From: Micromussa lordhowensis
Lineage: Eukaryota > Cnidaria > Anthozoa > Scleractinia > Lobophylliidae
Assembly: GCA_964020085.1 (NCBI GenBank)
Contig: OZ026601.1
Span: forward strand, 24,997,414 to 25,061,413
DNA length: 64,000 bases
Direction: 5' to 3'
A program made the translations under genes and the position numbers. Each line of letters begins with the position of its first letter. Position 1 is the stretch's first letter. Positions 10,901 to 22,113 of the stretch are shown here, piece after piece. The notes under the pieces were generated by a model. That model was not told where the DNA came from and did not search any database. It saw nothing but the letters and a program-made list of their open reading frames with translations.

Positions 10901-13900
10901 TACCTTACACTTTTCCAAAAGTCACTTGGGGCTTTATTCCATGCACCCCTTCAATAATTTTGTGGAAACATTCTTTGTGAGTAATTTATGAGTTTAGCAT
11001 GATTATTGCCAGTTTTGTATGCTGGAATGCAATTGCAAGGAAAGTACAAATTGAATATCTGCAAATTATATTTGTTGCAAAAATACTGAATAAGGGTCTT
11101 CACCAATGATTTGAATTCAGTTGAAGAAAAAAAGGAGGGAAGGGAAGAAAGTAATAAAGGGAAGGGAGGAATTATGGACAGACTGATGAATAAACAGACT
11201 GATGAATGGACGGACAGACTGATGAATGGACGGACAGACAGATAGATGGACAGATTGAAAGACAAAAGTAGACTTATATCAAACTAGATGCATGACTTTT
11301 TCAGCTGCATCTTTTTTAGTTGACATGTGTTTCTTCAGTTGCAAAATGAGTGCTTGTCCATCTTGTTGCTGTTACATACTGTTTCACTAACACCGCCAGT
11401 CAGTTTCAGTTGAACAGCTGTTTAAGATGATATTTCTGGGTGGGACAAGAGTTAGTCTAGATAACATTCTCTTGTTATTTTCCCTTCATCTAGTTTGCTT
11501 TAATGTTTATGACCTTAATGGTAATGGTTATATACTAAGAGAAGAAATCCATCACATGCTCAAAGACTGCATGGTCAAGGTAAGTTAAGTATTATTTAAT
11601 TGATTATTTATCAAATGCTATTTAAATAGCTTGTACATGAAATACGTAAAGAGTGGAGGGCAGCTTTGACTAGAAATTAGTTAATTAAAGTAATCTTTTA
11701 AACAAGCAATGAGGAAACCGTTTTGGACTACCAGAAGTTGTTGTCGCATTTTAATTTATCATAATCAGTTTTACTGTTTCAGTCTATCTTTTAGTTAGCT
11801 TTTAAAGTCATTTGTTTTATTTTAATTTATTTATTGTTTCTGATGCTTTGTATTTATGTTTCTTATAGTTACTTAGTTTTTGGAGTTCTTATCCATTTAG
11901 TATTATAAAATATTATATTTTTAGATTTATTATTTTATTTTTAGAAGGTCCACTATTATGTGTTAAACCTTGATAAATATGATAATAACGTGTGGCTATC
12001 ATTTGATTTAATTAGTGATCATACTAAAATGGTAATTGGAGAATTGCCAAGGCTCTTATATATCATAGAAAATCTTTAAATCAGATCCTCAAAGATCTTG
12101 GTCAAGAATGTTCAGGATCGTTGAGATTCTTGACAGGATCTTGCAAGATCTTGACTGACTGATCCTTAAGGACTGTAAAGCTAAAAGATCTTGCCAATTA
12201 AGATCTCCTATAATTATGGAGGATTTTTGCAAAGATGTTCTTTCCAAGATGTGTACTGTACAATCTTGCCAAGACCTCCAATAATTATGGAGGATTCTTG
12301 CAAATATGTTCTTTCCAAGATGTGTACTTGCACTCTGGGGGGGGGGGGGGGGAATGGGAAAATCCCATATAAAAAGGACACATGGGTTCGTTTCTTGTCA
12401 TACCCTTTAGGGGCTCCAAAAGCTGTTGGTGTTCAGCCTTAAATGGTCCATAGTAGGAGCTTTTGTGATACCTTTTAGGGTATTGACCCCCTATATTCTT
12501 AGGGGTTCTTTTCCGAATTTCCGAAGAGCACCCCAATCCTTTTGATATGGGTGTCCCCCCAGGCTTGTATGATGTTTTGACGATCCTCAAAAGATCCCAT
12601 CTTTAAAGAACTTTTATTCACATGTGGTAGCTAGGTCTCAAGGTGTTGTAAGATCCTCAAAGAGGATTTGAGGATTTTCATCAAGGGAGCTAGAAAATTG
12701 AGAGGGTTCGAACGGCAAGATATAATTTCAATGTGGTCACTGTGCTTGTCCATGCTTTGAACTTGGGCAAGGCATTTCGCTCCCAGGGGGGACTCCCTTT
12801 AAAAGAACGGGGGTGCTTGTCAGAAATTTTGCAAAGAACCCCCAGGTTTGAGGGCGTGGCCTGATATTTTTTCACCCCTAAGAGGTGCCAATTCTAAAAC
12901 AACACGTCTCCTGTCAATTTTTTTTCGTCTCATTGCCCTAAAAGGTACTGCAAAAGCTGCTGCTGTGGACCTTAGAGATACCCTAAGACATACCAAAACC
13001 TTTTATTTACTCCTAAAAGGTACTGTGAGTGCCCTGCGCTTTTTAAATGGGGTCCTCCCTGGAATTTCACTCGCACTTCACTGTCAAGATGCTGTCAGTA
13101 CTGAGTGACCTAAGTCCATTAAATAATTTTTGCAGTACAGGCGTTGGTAGTTCTTACTGTCAAAATATTGCTATGGGTCATTAGGATAACGTGAATAAGG
13201 AAATTTACAGCCTCGATATGTGTGACTAAGATGGGATCTGTTTGTTCTTTCCCAATAGTCATCTACAGAAGAAGATGCGGAGGAAAATGTGAAAGAACTT
13301 GTTGAGATAGTCATAAAGAAAATGGTGTGTTAATTTAATAAATATTCAAATATGTACATGATTGTTTAAGCAATAGAGCACTTTTTCCGTGTTTATATAA
13401 CTCATCTAAATATGAGGAGGGTTGGAAGAATCAGAATTTGAGACAGTTATGCAAACCCGAGATGTAGTCGAGGGTTTGCGTAACTTTCGAGAATTCTCCG
13501 AACCCTCCGAGTGTTTAGACGAGGCTATATAAACACGGAAAAAGTGCTCTATTGCTTTTATAAAATAATTCTCAAAAATATGTGCGAATCTAAAACGTCA
13601 CAACTGTGTTTACATACTCTCATCTAAACACGCCTATCGACCAATGAGAGCATGCGTAGTGGCTCAATTATTTTATATTATTTTATGTTAATTCTAACTT
13701 CAGTTTGTTGTTTTGGTTCAGGACTTTGATCATGATGGAAAGCTCTCCCCATTGGATTACACCACTGCCGTGACAAAAGAAAACCTCTTGCTGCAAGCAT
13801 TTGGAAAATGTCTACCGGGCCGTCAGGTGTGTCTAACAAATTAAATTATTACCCCATTATAAGGCATTAGCATCTCTCTTAATTAAGGTAGAAAACGTAG

Positions 13901-14519
13901 TTCACAAACTTAAAAAAAATGGGTGTAAGCCATGCAAAAAAGTTGGAACAGGATGTCAAAGGTTTGGCTACTGATTACAGGGAGGGGTACTCAACAAAAT
14001 TTTTATATGGAGAGACTCTATCCTAAGTTCAAAACCCTTGCCCTTTTTGACACTTTTATTGCTAATTTTGATGACTTAGCCATTAAGTGCATTTGTTCGA
14101 GATATGTACCTTTTCATTTACATACTTTATTGTGATATCTCTGCCCTTTGTTATACCTTTAGCGGGAAAAAGGTTCCCCTTTTGGGCAGAGCCCCTCTCC
14201 TAATAGTATACAAAAGAGTACCTTCCAAGCCCCTGGGGTTTCTCAGATCAGAGAAAATGGAAACACTCTTGGTCACAAAAATAAGCAAATGACTTGCGAG
14301 CAACTCCTTGGTTATTTAATGCCTTTTTTGAATTTGAATGATTGAGAAGTGTTGAAACCAACTGAAAAATAAGCAGTCAGTCAGTCAATGACATTTGTCG
14401 AGAGATGTGGAGTTATGTATAACATTTTACCAAGTTGAACATTAATTTTCTTTTGTATGTTACTCTTCTAGGAAGTGGATACATTTACGGACAAGTACAT
14501 AAAAACTAGACAATGCTAA
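7911..14519 (+). CDS. CLXN: Calaxin (EFCAB1), EF-hand calcium sensor of outer-arm dynein
   Basis: Seven exons with consensus junctions encode 203 aa (human protein 211 aa): 7911-7977, 9119-9253, 10484-10588, 11494-11579, 13259-13324, 13722-13826, 14472-14519. Three EF-hands are visible: loop 1 DEDNDSNINMKE, loop 2 DLNGNGYILREE and loop 3 DFDHDGKLSPLD, the last with Asp at position 12 as in vertebrate calaxin. Flanking blocks MDRVFKVFDED, KEKMDFCFNVYDLNGNG, HMLKDCMVK and LLQAFGKCLP align through the protein. Calaxin is a neuronal-calcium-sensor-like protein that binds outer-arm dynein and adjusts ciliary and sperm flagellar beating to Ca2+. The N-terminus lacks a Gly2 myristoylation site, as usual for calaxin. 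AATAAA signals follow at 14740 and 14772. Introns hold foldback elements and repeats. Confidence 0.95.
10060..10290. repeat. Dispersed repeat rich in tcctggaaaa
   Basis: The words cctggaaaa / cctggaattt recur at least ten times across ~230 bp within calaxin intron 2. The arrangement is irregular rather than strictly tandem. Confidence 0.6.
10665..10955. repeat. Foldback element in calaxin intron 3
   Basis: Two arms of more than 100 bp pair imperfectly. The left arm contains gccagcattgaaataccttc and the right arm ggaaggtatttcaatcctggc. The outer parts gaaggggtgcat and atgcaccccttc also pair. Confidence 0.8.
12080..12335. repeat. Tandem duplication and agatctt-rich repeat
   Basis: A segment of about 74-bp period around aattatggaggatt...gcaaa.atgttctttcc is present twice (about 12211-12260 and 12283-12335), preceded by many copies of the word gatcttg. 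It lies in calaxin intron 4. Confidence 0.65.
12337..13105. repeat. Interspersed repeat with a poly-G start
   Basis: After a run of 14-16 G, the sequence carries motifs (ctcccaggggggactccc, cacccctaagaggtgccaat, tgccctaaaaggtact) that recur at 24610-24890. Together they define a dispersed family. It lies in a calaxin intron and no protein is recognised. Confidence 0.65.
13368..13558. repeat. Foldback element in calaxin intron 5
   Basis: The ends aagcaatagagcactttttc and its reverse complement are almost perfect (ccgtgtttatataactc against gaggctatataaacacgg). The centre contains a second palindrome (gcaaaccctcg / cgagggtttgc). A related end occurs at about 5917. Confidence 0.85.
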
Positions 14520-14739
14520 CTGATCAACCAACACAAGGTTGCAATGATTTCTACTCATACAAAGGACTACATTCTTGTATATGTTACGAACAACTGTTAG
14601 TCACAATGAGATGATGTACGGTGTCAGTATCAGCTGGCATCAGAATTGAACTGAGCACCAAGTGTAAAATATATTTAGGTATCCAGTTGTAAATAAGGAG
14701 TGAGTGGTTGGACGCAATGTACGTGGTTTAAAACTCTAA

Positions 14740-14777
14740 AATAAATACCGTCAGAAGGCCCATTTCAGATGAATAAA
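14740..14777 (+). other. Polyadenylation signals of calaxin
   Basis: Two AATAAA hexamers at 14740 and 14772, about 220-255 bases past the stop codon, are plausible 3' ends for the calaxin mRNA. Confidence 0.6.
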
Positions 14778-15227
14778 CAATGTCAGTAAGTAAATTTCTG
14801 AAAGTAGTCATTGTCTTCGTGTATTATCTTTGTCAAGACCATGTGAATGAAAAAAAAACCACTTAACCTGAAGGAACCTTGGCCACCAGGTTGGGCCTGT
14901 ATTCTGCCATTTAACTGCTTTCTGTCATGGCTCAGCCTCTGTCTAGAAGCTGGCAATAACTGGGTGATTAAACAAGACTTTTGTTATACTTCAAACAGAT
15001 GAAATACAAAGCTTTTTTACTGCATGCTCTCTGTCACAGCATTCTAAGACATTGCCCATCAGTCTGGATAAAGAGACACTACTTTAAGAAAGAGTCAACA
15101 AATTATCTCAAAAACATGTTTTCAGTCACTGAGTCAGAATGTTTCTCAGCATGGATAATAGAAGAGACTGGCAGTCTCTTCTATTATCCATGTTCTCAGC
15201 TATCCATGAGAAAGCCTGCAACTGCTG

Positions 15228-15297
15228 ACAGCTAAAATATTAGTCAATTCCAAGCAGTTAACGACACTCAAACCTTCTTTCAATCAATAAAGGGGCA

Positions 15298-15332
<35 letters not shown>

Positions 15333-16416
15333 GAGTATTACAAGATAATTTGGTTTTATCAACTGGGTTGATAATGTGAATTGGCCACCAAAAAGTGATT
15401 TGAAAGTTGACATTTCGATCGTTAATCCTTTGTCGGAGGGAAGGGCTAACGCTCGAAACATCAGCTTTCGAATGTCTTTACAGTGGCCAATTCACATTAT
15501 CAACTCAGTTGATAAAACCAAATTATCTTCTTTCAATCAACTTTGACTTACATGTAGAGTAAGTTCAATGAAACAAATGCTTTGCCAACTCTAGCAAATT
15601 AAATTGTAAGAGTTTTGAGGGAAGGAACATAACAAAGCGAAATGACCAAAAAAACACCTAAATGAGCTACTGTAGCAGTACATGTACTTAGTTTCACAAT
15701 TTCCTGCCAAGTCTGGAATTCTTGAAGTCAAATCTTTACCAGCTGGTTGCATTTCAAGTAAATTTTGCTCTAGTCAAAATGTTCAAACACAGAATCTGAA
15801 AACTATCTCCAACCTATCAACTCTTGCCCTTGACTTGTCTGTATTGCATCAGGGCTACTGGGAATCCCAAGGGGGGGGGGGGGGAGAGTACTTCTGTAAA
15901 TTTCAGAAAGGCGTGTCCCATGAAGGGTCTTAAACTCTGACCCTATTTAAGCATGAAAGACATGAAAAATGACACCCTCTTAAAGGCTCAAACCCGGAAA
16001 ATGACACCCTATTAAAGGGCAAATCAAAAACTAAGAATAGCATGAATGGGTCGGCTTTATTTCATTTCTGTAACATTGGAAGTTATTTGCTTTTTGTTTA
16101 GCTGGGCATTTACGCACTGCAATTTTAGCTGATACAATTTAGATACCCTATCTAAGAATCACACAGGGAACACAATGCCAACAGGGGTAAGAATGATACC
16201 CTATTAAGGATTGAGAATCTCAAAAGCCCCACCCTATCCCGTGGCACATACCTAATAACCTATAATAATATATGAGACCATATGGGAGTAGTACCCCATG
16301 GGCACAGGCAAAATATATTATATACCATAAATGTATGAAATTGTCCACCTCAACCTTTTGTGGGTGCAACTCAAGCTGAGCATATAAGCAAATGCAAGAA
16401 AAAAATTGAAATCCAC
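15228..16416. repeat. ~1.15-kb duplicated block, copy A
   Basis: This block recurs in the same orientation at 20963-22113 with small indels. It includes an inverted repeat (15342-15529), a segment starting ctactgggaatcccaagg plus poly-G, the gacaccctattaaaggg repeats and an end at aaaaattgaaatccac. The inner part around aaaaatgacaccct resembles a dispersed coral repeat with gggagtac-type ends. Confidence 0.85.
15342..15529. mobile_element. Inverted repeat with a hammerhead-like (Penelope-type) core, copy A
   Basis: Arms of ~46 bp (aagataatttggttttatca and partner) frame the sequence agggaagggctaacgctcgaaac. The gggctaacgctcgaaac part matches stem II plus the GAAAC box of hammerhead motifs carried by Penelope-like elements. 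The upstream CUGANGA box is degraded (tcggagggaa). The identical arrangement occurs at 21078-21255. Confidence 0.5.
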
Positions 16417-16504
16417 ACACATGTAAAACCAGGGTTCTGGGACAAGGATTCGCCGGCAGGGGTTCCAGAATCCTTGTCTCAGAACGCCTGGTTTTACATG
16501 TGTG
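16417..16504. repeat. Small hairpin element
   Basis: The arms acacatgtaaaaccagg and cctggttttacatgtgt frame inner arms ttctgggacaaggattc / gaatccttgtctcagaa around a short GC-rich loop. It sits exactly at the end of duplicated block A and is absent from copy B. Confidence 0.8.
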
Positions 16505-16552
16505 TAAGGCTAACCTTGGTGTGTCATGTGACCCAGCGCTCGCCGCAACTCT

Positions 16553-16887
16553 ATTTGAAAACTAAGCTTTACTTGCTCAGTTGCATTGGTGGTTTATCCA
16601 AAGCGGTGGTGAAGGTGCAACAAGCCAGGAACGAGTTCCCTTTTTCCGACAAAAAAGTCGGATTAGAATCGAGTGAAGAGCTATGTAGCCCATTGCTAGC
16701 TAAAGGCAAAAAAGAAAAAAAAAGGGAGCAAGAGAGTAGCTTCGTCAACCGCTCCCTCCGCCAAACGAGGACGTAAGAAGATCCCCGCCCAAGCGGTGTT
16801 CTCTATTCCTTTGGAAGAGGAACAGAGCCACGATCGAGCCCCCCTCACACAGCACCAACAGACACTAGATAAGGAAATCGTCATGTA
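16553..16887 (+). pseudogene. Possible frameshifted coding remnant
   Basis: Frame 1 is open through GGLSKAVVKVQQARNEF to a lysine-rich stretch at an A9 run near 16718. A different frame continues from there through STAPSAKRGRKKIPAQAVF and LTQHQQTLDKEIVM to a stop. Together this reads like one short basic peptide broken by an indel in the A run. No family is recognised and chance is possible. Confidence 0.25.
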
Positions 16888-17545
16888 AAGAAAGGAGGAA
16901 CCCGCCATGTGCCCAGAAGCCGTTTCGCTGGAAAATAGACGTTTTTTAAGCCAATCACAATCGAGGAAATTGTTGTTTTTATGATCACTTTAAACTCAGA
17001 GTAACCCATTCCTCGCACTCTTATTCTCCTCAAGTTTGGCTGTAAAGCGAAATTTGCTTCCTCTCAGTGGTTTGTATTAATAACCAATTTATCCACTTCC
17101 AGAGAGGGTACATTCTAGTTTCGTCCAAAAAAAACTCATATGCCAAAGAAAACACAATCATTCTAATGGGTCTGTGTGAGACTTTTACTCTTTTTTCGCA
17201 CATGTCAGACTCTATCTTTTTACTTCCCAAAAAAAACTAAAAGAAATAGGAAAATTTTGAAGAAAATGTGGACACGGTACTCAGTATATAGCAACCCAAA
17301 ATATTCCCACACAAAGTTTGGAAAATTAAAAACTTTTGGGAGAAAAAAAGCTTATCCTAACTTGCAGGTTTATGCGTACTTTCGGAACTTTTTTCAATCT
17401 TCTCTTTCAGTATGGAAAAGAATAATAAAAAAGCCTTCCTACATAAAAGTGCATTGAAGTAGTCTCAGAATTCTGTGTTAGGTGGCTACGCACACATACA
17501 CTCTCAGTAACTGTGAACCAAGCAAACATATTCAGTTAAGTATCA
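16888..17545. other. Gene-free stretch
   Basis: AT-rich sequence with poly-A and poly-T runs and no supported exon. It ends in the 3' region of the minus-strand gene at 17658-19086, whose likely AATAAA (TTTATT on plus, 17547-17552) lies at its edge. Confidence 0.4.
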
Positions 17546-17657
17546 TTTTATTGAAATCAACACTGGAGACAGAATCACAGAAACCGTCGCCTTCAAACCC
17601 GATATGAAAGGAACAAACGACGTTTCTTAAAGTGAAAATCTCCTTGTTTTATTTTTG

Positions 17658-19086
17658 CTACTCTTCTTCCGAAATGATGACGATAGCACACCAGAAAAGC
17701 TTGAGAGTAAATTTTCTCTTTTGTATTTCATTTCGCTTGAAGCGACGAAGAGTGGCCATGGTTTTGGGAGTCTGATTAGGGAACGGTTTCAAATGGATCT
17801 CTTCACCAGCTTTGCACATTGCCATGGGATCGCCTGCTGAAAAGACTTTCATCTCTCTCACCACTTTTGCCCGGGAGCTCCCTGATAGCCTCATGGAACC
17901 TTAGGAATGCCAAAGAAGAAAAATATTAGCTTCATTGTATCACACTTTTTTAACACCGTGCAAATTATTTCACAAACATTCAATCGATCTCTAAAGTAGA
18001 TAATAAAAAACTTAAAGTTCAACCGATTACTAAGTTGATGCGGCAATACATATTTGCAATTTCTTGTACCCAGTATTGCCCACTGAACATCGGTTAAGAC
18101 TCTTAAAATAACAGCGTCAGTTTTATATATTTTACAATTTTCAAATTCACATAATGCAATTTGATATGTTTACCCAACTTTATGAATGATCATTCTATGT
18201 TTCGTTTTAGGCCATGTTATTCTTACTTCTTTTTCTCTCTCTGTTTTTTGTTTTTGTTTTTGATGAGCGTCTTTCCCTGTAAAGAAATTATCATTTTACC
18301 AGGTTTCCTATTGGGCAAGAAAAATTATCTTCGTACTTGAATGTGCCTTAACCCAACTTTGAGAAATGCAATGTATCCTTAGATTATCATCTAAATACTG
18401 AGATCGGTTACCTGGAAGTAGTTTCGCTGCCTCCGTTAAAACCTGCATCACTTGCGATTGTGAGCAGTTCACTTTCTTGTAGTAGAAGATGGTGGTCATG
18501 TAAACTGGTGAGTTGGCTGGAAATTTTGATCCTGCCGAGTACAGTCTGCGTGATTCTTCCTTCTGAAAACCATGGCCTTCCAAATCTGCTTTTTGCAACA
18601 TTTGCCGTACTTGATCACGGGTTAGTGCAAGACTGCCTGGGTTTCTTGCTCTCAGGGTGATGGAGTCTTCTAATTCGGTCTCTCCAGCTGAAATCAGATT
18701 TTAAAAAAATTCATACTCGCCTGTGGCTGAAGACCTGAATGACGAGGAAATTTTCACTTTGAAGTCGATCGATTTGCCAAGAGGGCGAAAGATCATATAA
18801 GGCCCAGTTCAGGACGGTAACAATTTAAAGCGATCTCAAACAATTTCTCTTCGTCTGAGCCCGAAAAAAATGACGTGTCAAACTGAATTGAAAAATTGAC
18901 ATACACGAACAGATTTTAAGTACATTTCAAAATGAAAATGAACCTTGCACTCGTTCACTCGCTTTCATAAGTAGAGCATGGGCTGAGCAACTTGGGGAAA
19001 GACGCGTACTTAAACTCACCAACAATGTATGACTGAAGGACGAAAAGAACGGCAAGCGCCGAGGTAAATATGGAAATGTTCTTCAT
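17658..19086 (-). CDS. Small secreted protein of unknown family (three exons)
   Basis: Exons on the minus strand are 19086-19020, 18687-18412 and 17899-17658. All have consensus junctions and compatible phases, and they encode 194 aa. Residues 1-23 form a signal peptide (MKNISIFTSALAVLFVLQSY). The mature protein starts near AGETELEDS, holds one NCS glycosylation site and three cysteines, and has a strongly basic region (RRFKRNEIQKRKF) just before a hydrophobic C-terminal segment and the tail SEEE. A TATA box precedes it at 19174-19182 and AATAAA follows. I recognise no domain. The basic run could be a processing site or a membrane-proximal segment; neither is shown. The coherent exon phases and promoter make a real gene likely. 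It lies exactly between two copies of a 1.15-kb repeat. Confidence 0.7.
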
Positions 19087-19173
19087 CCCGAAGTTGTATT
19101 CCAAACGCGTGAATTGATAAGATGCTTCCTTTAGTTACGAATGGATTTGACCAAAACAGCACAGTTTGTGGCA

Positions 19174-19182
19174 ATTTATAAG
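19174..19182 (-). promoter_or_regulatory. TATA box of the 17658-19086 gene
   Basis: The minus strand reads gcttataaat, about 90 bases before the ATG at 19086, leaving a 5' UTR of about 60 bases. Confidence 0.5.
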
Positions 19183-20170
19183 CACTAGTACAATAGATGT
19201 TTTGATCGAGCCACTGTAAATATTGATGATATGAATTTCATAACATGAAAAAACTCAAAACGGACCTGCAGGCGACTTTTTAATGACGTGGACGTTCTTT
19301 TTCGAAAGAAACTTTGCCGGGAAGAAACCGTAAATAATCTGAAAGCAGAACAGAAATTCTTTTGAGAAGAAAAGATCAGCCTCACATAACTTCAAACCCG
19401 TTACTGAGGCACTACTGACTAGGCGAGAAGCTTGAAATATCCAAATATTTCATTGTGCCTCTTGTACAGATCTAGAGTAAGCTTTCGTTATGATTTTGTA
19501 GGATTTTTACCTTTTGACGCCTTGTGCGAACATCATTTGTGCCACTGGGTTTCAATCAGCGCAAGACTTGAAACGGGGCATTGTAGTTATCGAGTCTTAC
19601 AGTAGGCTCAGGTGATCTATGAAGACCTTGAAAATAACGATACAGATTTGAATGGAAAAGTTCAGATTTCGTATGTATGACTGAGAGAATATTAAGAAAT
19701 CTTGAATGGCTTGCATCGATTGGCCCGCGGGCTATGCAACATGACACAGTGTATAGTCTGCATGATTAAGGGTTACAAGAATCTACAGTTACATGTGCTT
19801 TCTCTGTGAATTACGATCTGTGTGACCGATTCGCTTTGCTAGACAACGATACGAGCGTTCAGTAGCCTAAATTAATTTTTCACGGTCTCCGTTTGAATGA
19901 TGAATCATCACTTTCGGATACAAATGTCGTATGCAAATCTTTCGCAAAAACATGTTTCACAGAATTATTTATGCAGAAGATTAACATAAAATTCAGACAA
20001 TATTTGTTCTTGGTCGCGTTGTACGAAACAAGTTTACTAATAGCCAAAGAGATTTGTTTTGCTGATCAATCTCTTGAGAACTTACATAACAATTCAAAAG
20101 AGAATATTATATGAAAAATTGAAAAATGATGCGTGACACTATAATAACAGTAAAAAGTTAATGAAAAACT
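19183..20170. other. Gene-free stretch upstream of the secreted-protein gene
   Basis: No exon recognised. This is probable promoter and intergenic DNA for the minus-strand gene ending at 19086. Confidence 0.4.
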
Positions 20171-20314
20171 CTTGAAAGTGTCAATGAACATTAAAAAATG
20201 TACAAACGTTTCGGGCAGAGCCCTTCATCGGTGTGAAAATGGGCTTTTTCACACCGATGAAGGGCTCTGCCCGAAACGTTTGTACATTTTTTAATGTTCA
20301 TTGACACTTTCAAG
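20171..20314. mobile_element. Perfect 68-bp-arm palindrome with a hammerhead-like core
   Basis: Positions 20171-20238 are the exact reverse complement of 20247-20314, with an 8-base spacer. In the right arm, 20254-20277 reads ccgatga, agggctctgccc, gaaac: a stem II (GGGC/GCCC, loop TCT) between a CUGANGA-like box with one change and the GAAAC box. This is the layout of hammerhead motifs in Penelope-like element termini. I infer a head-to-head pair of element ends. Confidence 0.65.
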
Positions 20315-20962
20315 AGAATATTATATGCCTGGGAGGCTTTTAAAAACTATTTTTTCTCTTGAAATTACCTTGACGTCTCTAAAAGTGTCCGACTTTAAAT
20401 GATTCTCTCCCACTTTTCCGGATTCCGGCCTAAGCTGTACCTTACGGTGTAAACATGTGGCCAGTGTTTACATTTCTTTCATTTTCAGCCTCTGTAGCCA
20501 TTCATATCTTGCGTAGCAGCCGTTCCTTTCCTTTTCCAGGCGGAGATCGAACAAGCGAGCGAAAACCGGGCGAGCGAAGGAGCACGCCTGGGGTGAGCAA
20601 AAAATTGGGGAGAAGTGGGGAGGGGAGGGTGAGCGAGAGGGAGGAGGGGGTGGAGAGAAAAGACCTCCTCCCTCTGCTCGTTATTTTTTGCACTCCCTCC
20701 CAGCTTCTTTCCTTCGCGTAAGTTTTTTTTCGCCCTCAATTCCAGTTTCGTTCCCTTCGCGTAAGTTTTTGGAAACGCCCGCTACGCAGGCTACCATTCA
20801 TTTAAATGTCGCAGTTTCTGATCACTGCAAAATCTCAAATATAAATGCTCAGTCGTATTAATTAGTCATTCCTTAACCACCCAAAGGAAACAAATAGTTA
20901 TCTAGCCTACAGAACAGACGGATTAGCGGGGCAGAGAGCGAAACTCGTCGCCACTCTCTCGT
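20315..20962. other. Gene-free stretch with a G/C-rich purine tract
   Basis: Around 20530-20700 lies a compositionally distinct segment (gagcgag, ggggaggggagg, then ctccctc runs) with two copies of ttcccttcgcgtaag at about 20705 and 20750. Both strands have open frames here, but these follow from the composition and no protein motif is seen. Confidence 0.45.
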
Positions 20963-21033
20963 AACAGCTAAAATTTTAGCCAGTTCCAAGCAGTTAACGA
21001 CATCCAAACCTTCTTTCAATCAATAAAGGGACG

Positions 21034-21068
<35 letters not shown>

Positions 21069-22113
21069 GAGTATTACAAGATAATTTGGTTTTATCATCT
21101 GGGTTGATAATGTGAATTGGCCACCGTAAAGTGATTCGAAAGTTGACATTTCTGTCGGAGGGAAGGGCTAACGCTCGAAACATCAGCTTTCGAATGTCTT
21201 TACAGTGACCAATTCACATTATCAACTCAACAGTTGATAAAATCAAATTATCTTTTTTCAATCAACTTTGACTTACATGTAGAGTTCAATGAAAGAAGTG
21301 CTTTGCCAACTTTAGCAAATTAAATTGTAAGAGTTTTGAGGGGAGGAACATAACAAAGCGAAATGACCAAAAAACACCTAAATGAGCTACTGTAGCAGTA
21401 CATGTACTTAGTTTCACAATTTGAACCAATTTCGTGCCAAGTCTGGAATTCTTGAAGTCAAATCTTTGCCAGCTGGTTGCATTTCAAGTAAATTTTGCTC
21501 TACTCAAAATGTTCAAACACAGAATCTGAGAACTATCTCCAACTGCCCTTGACTTGTGTCTGCATTGCATCAGGGCTACTGGGAATCCCAAGGGGGGGGG
21601 AGTACTTCTGTAAATTTCAGAAAGGCGTGTCCCATGAAGGGTCTTAAACTCTGACCCTATTTAAGCATGAAAGACATGAAAAAATGACACCCTCTTTAAG
21701 GCTCAAACCCGAAAAATGACACCCTATTAAAGGGCAAATCAAAAACTAAGAATAGCGTGAATGGGTCGGCTTTATTTCATTTCTGTAACATTGGAAGTTA
21801 TTTGCTTTTTGTTTAGCTGGGCATTTACGCACTGCAATTTTAGCTGATACAATTTAGATACCCTATCTAAGAATCACACAGGGAACACAATGCCAGCAGG
21901 GGCAAGAATGATACCCTATTAAGGATCAAGGATCTCAAAAACCCTACCCTATCCCGTGGCACATATCTATAATTTTTAGCCTATATATGAAAGTACCCCA
22001 TGGGCACAGGGAAAATAAATACCATAAATGTATGAAATTGTCCACCTCAACCTTTTGTGGGTGCAACTCAAGCTGAGCTTATGAGCAGGAGCAAGAAAAA
22101 AATTGAAATCCAC
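20963..22113. repeat. ~1.15-kb duplicated block, copy B
   Basis: The direct copy of 15228-16416, about 5.7 kb downstream. The poly-G run is shorter here and a few small deletions are present. It carries the inverted repeat at 21078-21255 with the same gggctaacgctcgaaac core. Confidence 0.85.

Noticed and set aside
16360..16776. 138-codon open frame on the plus strand as one gene
   Set aside because: Its first third is the end of a repeat block and a foldback hairpin; only the later part was kept, as a low-confidence remnant.
20455..20739. Overlapping open frames on both strands in a G/C-rich tract
   Set aside because: Low-complexity purine/pyrimidine composition explains the lack of stops; no conserved motif.
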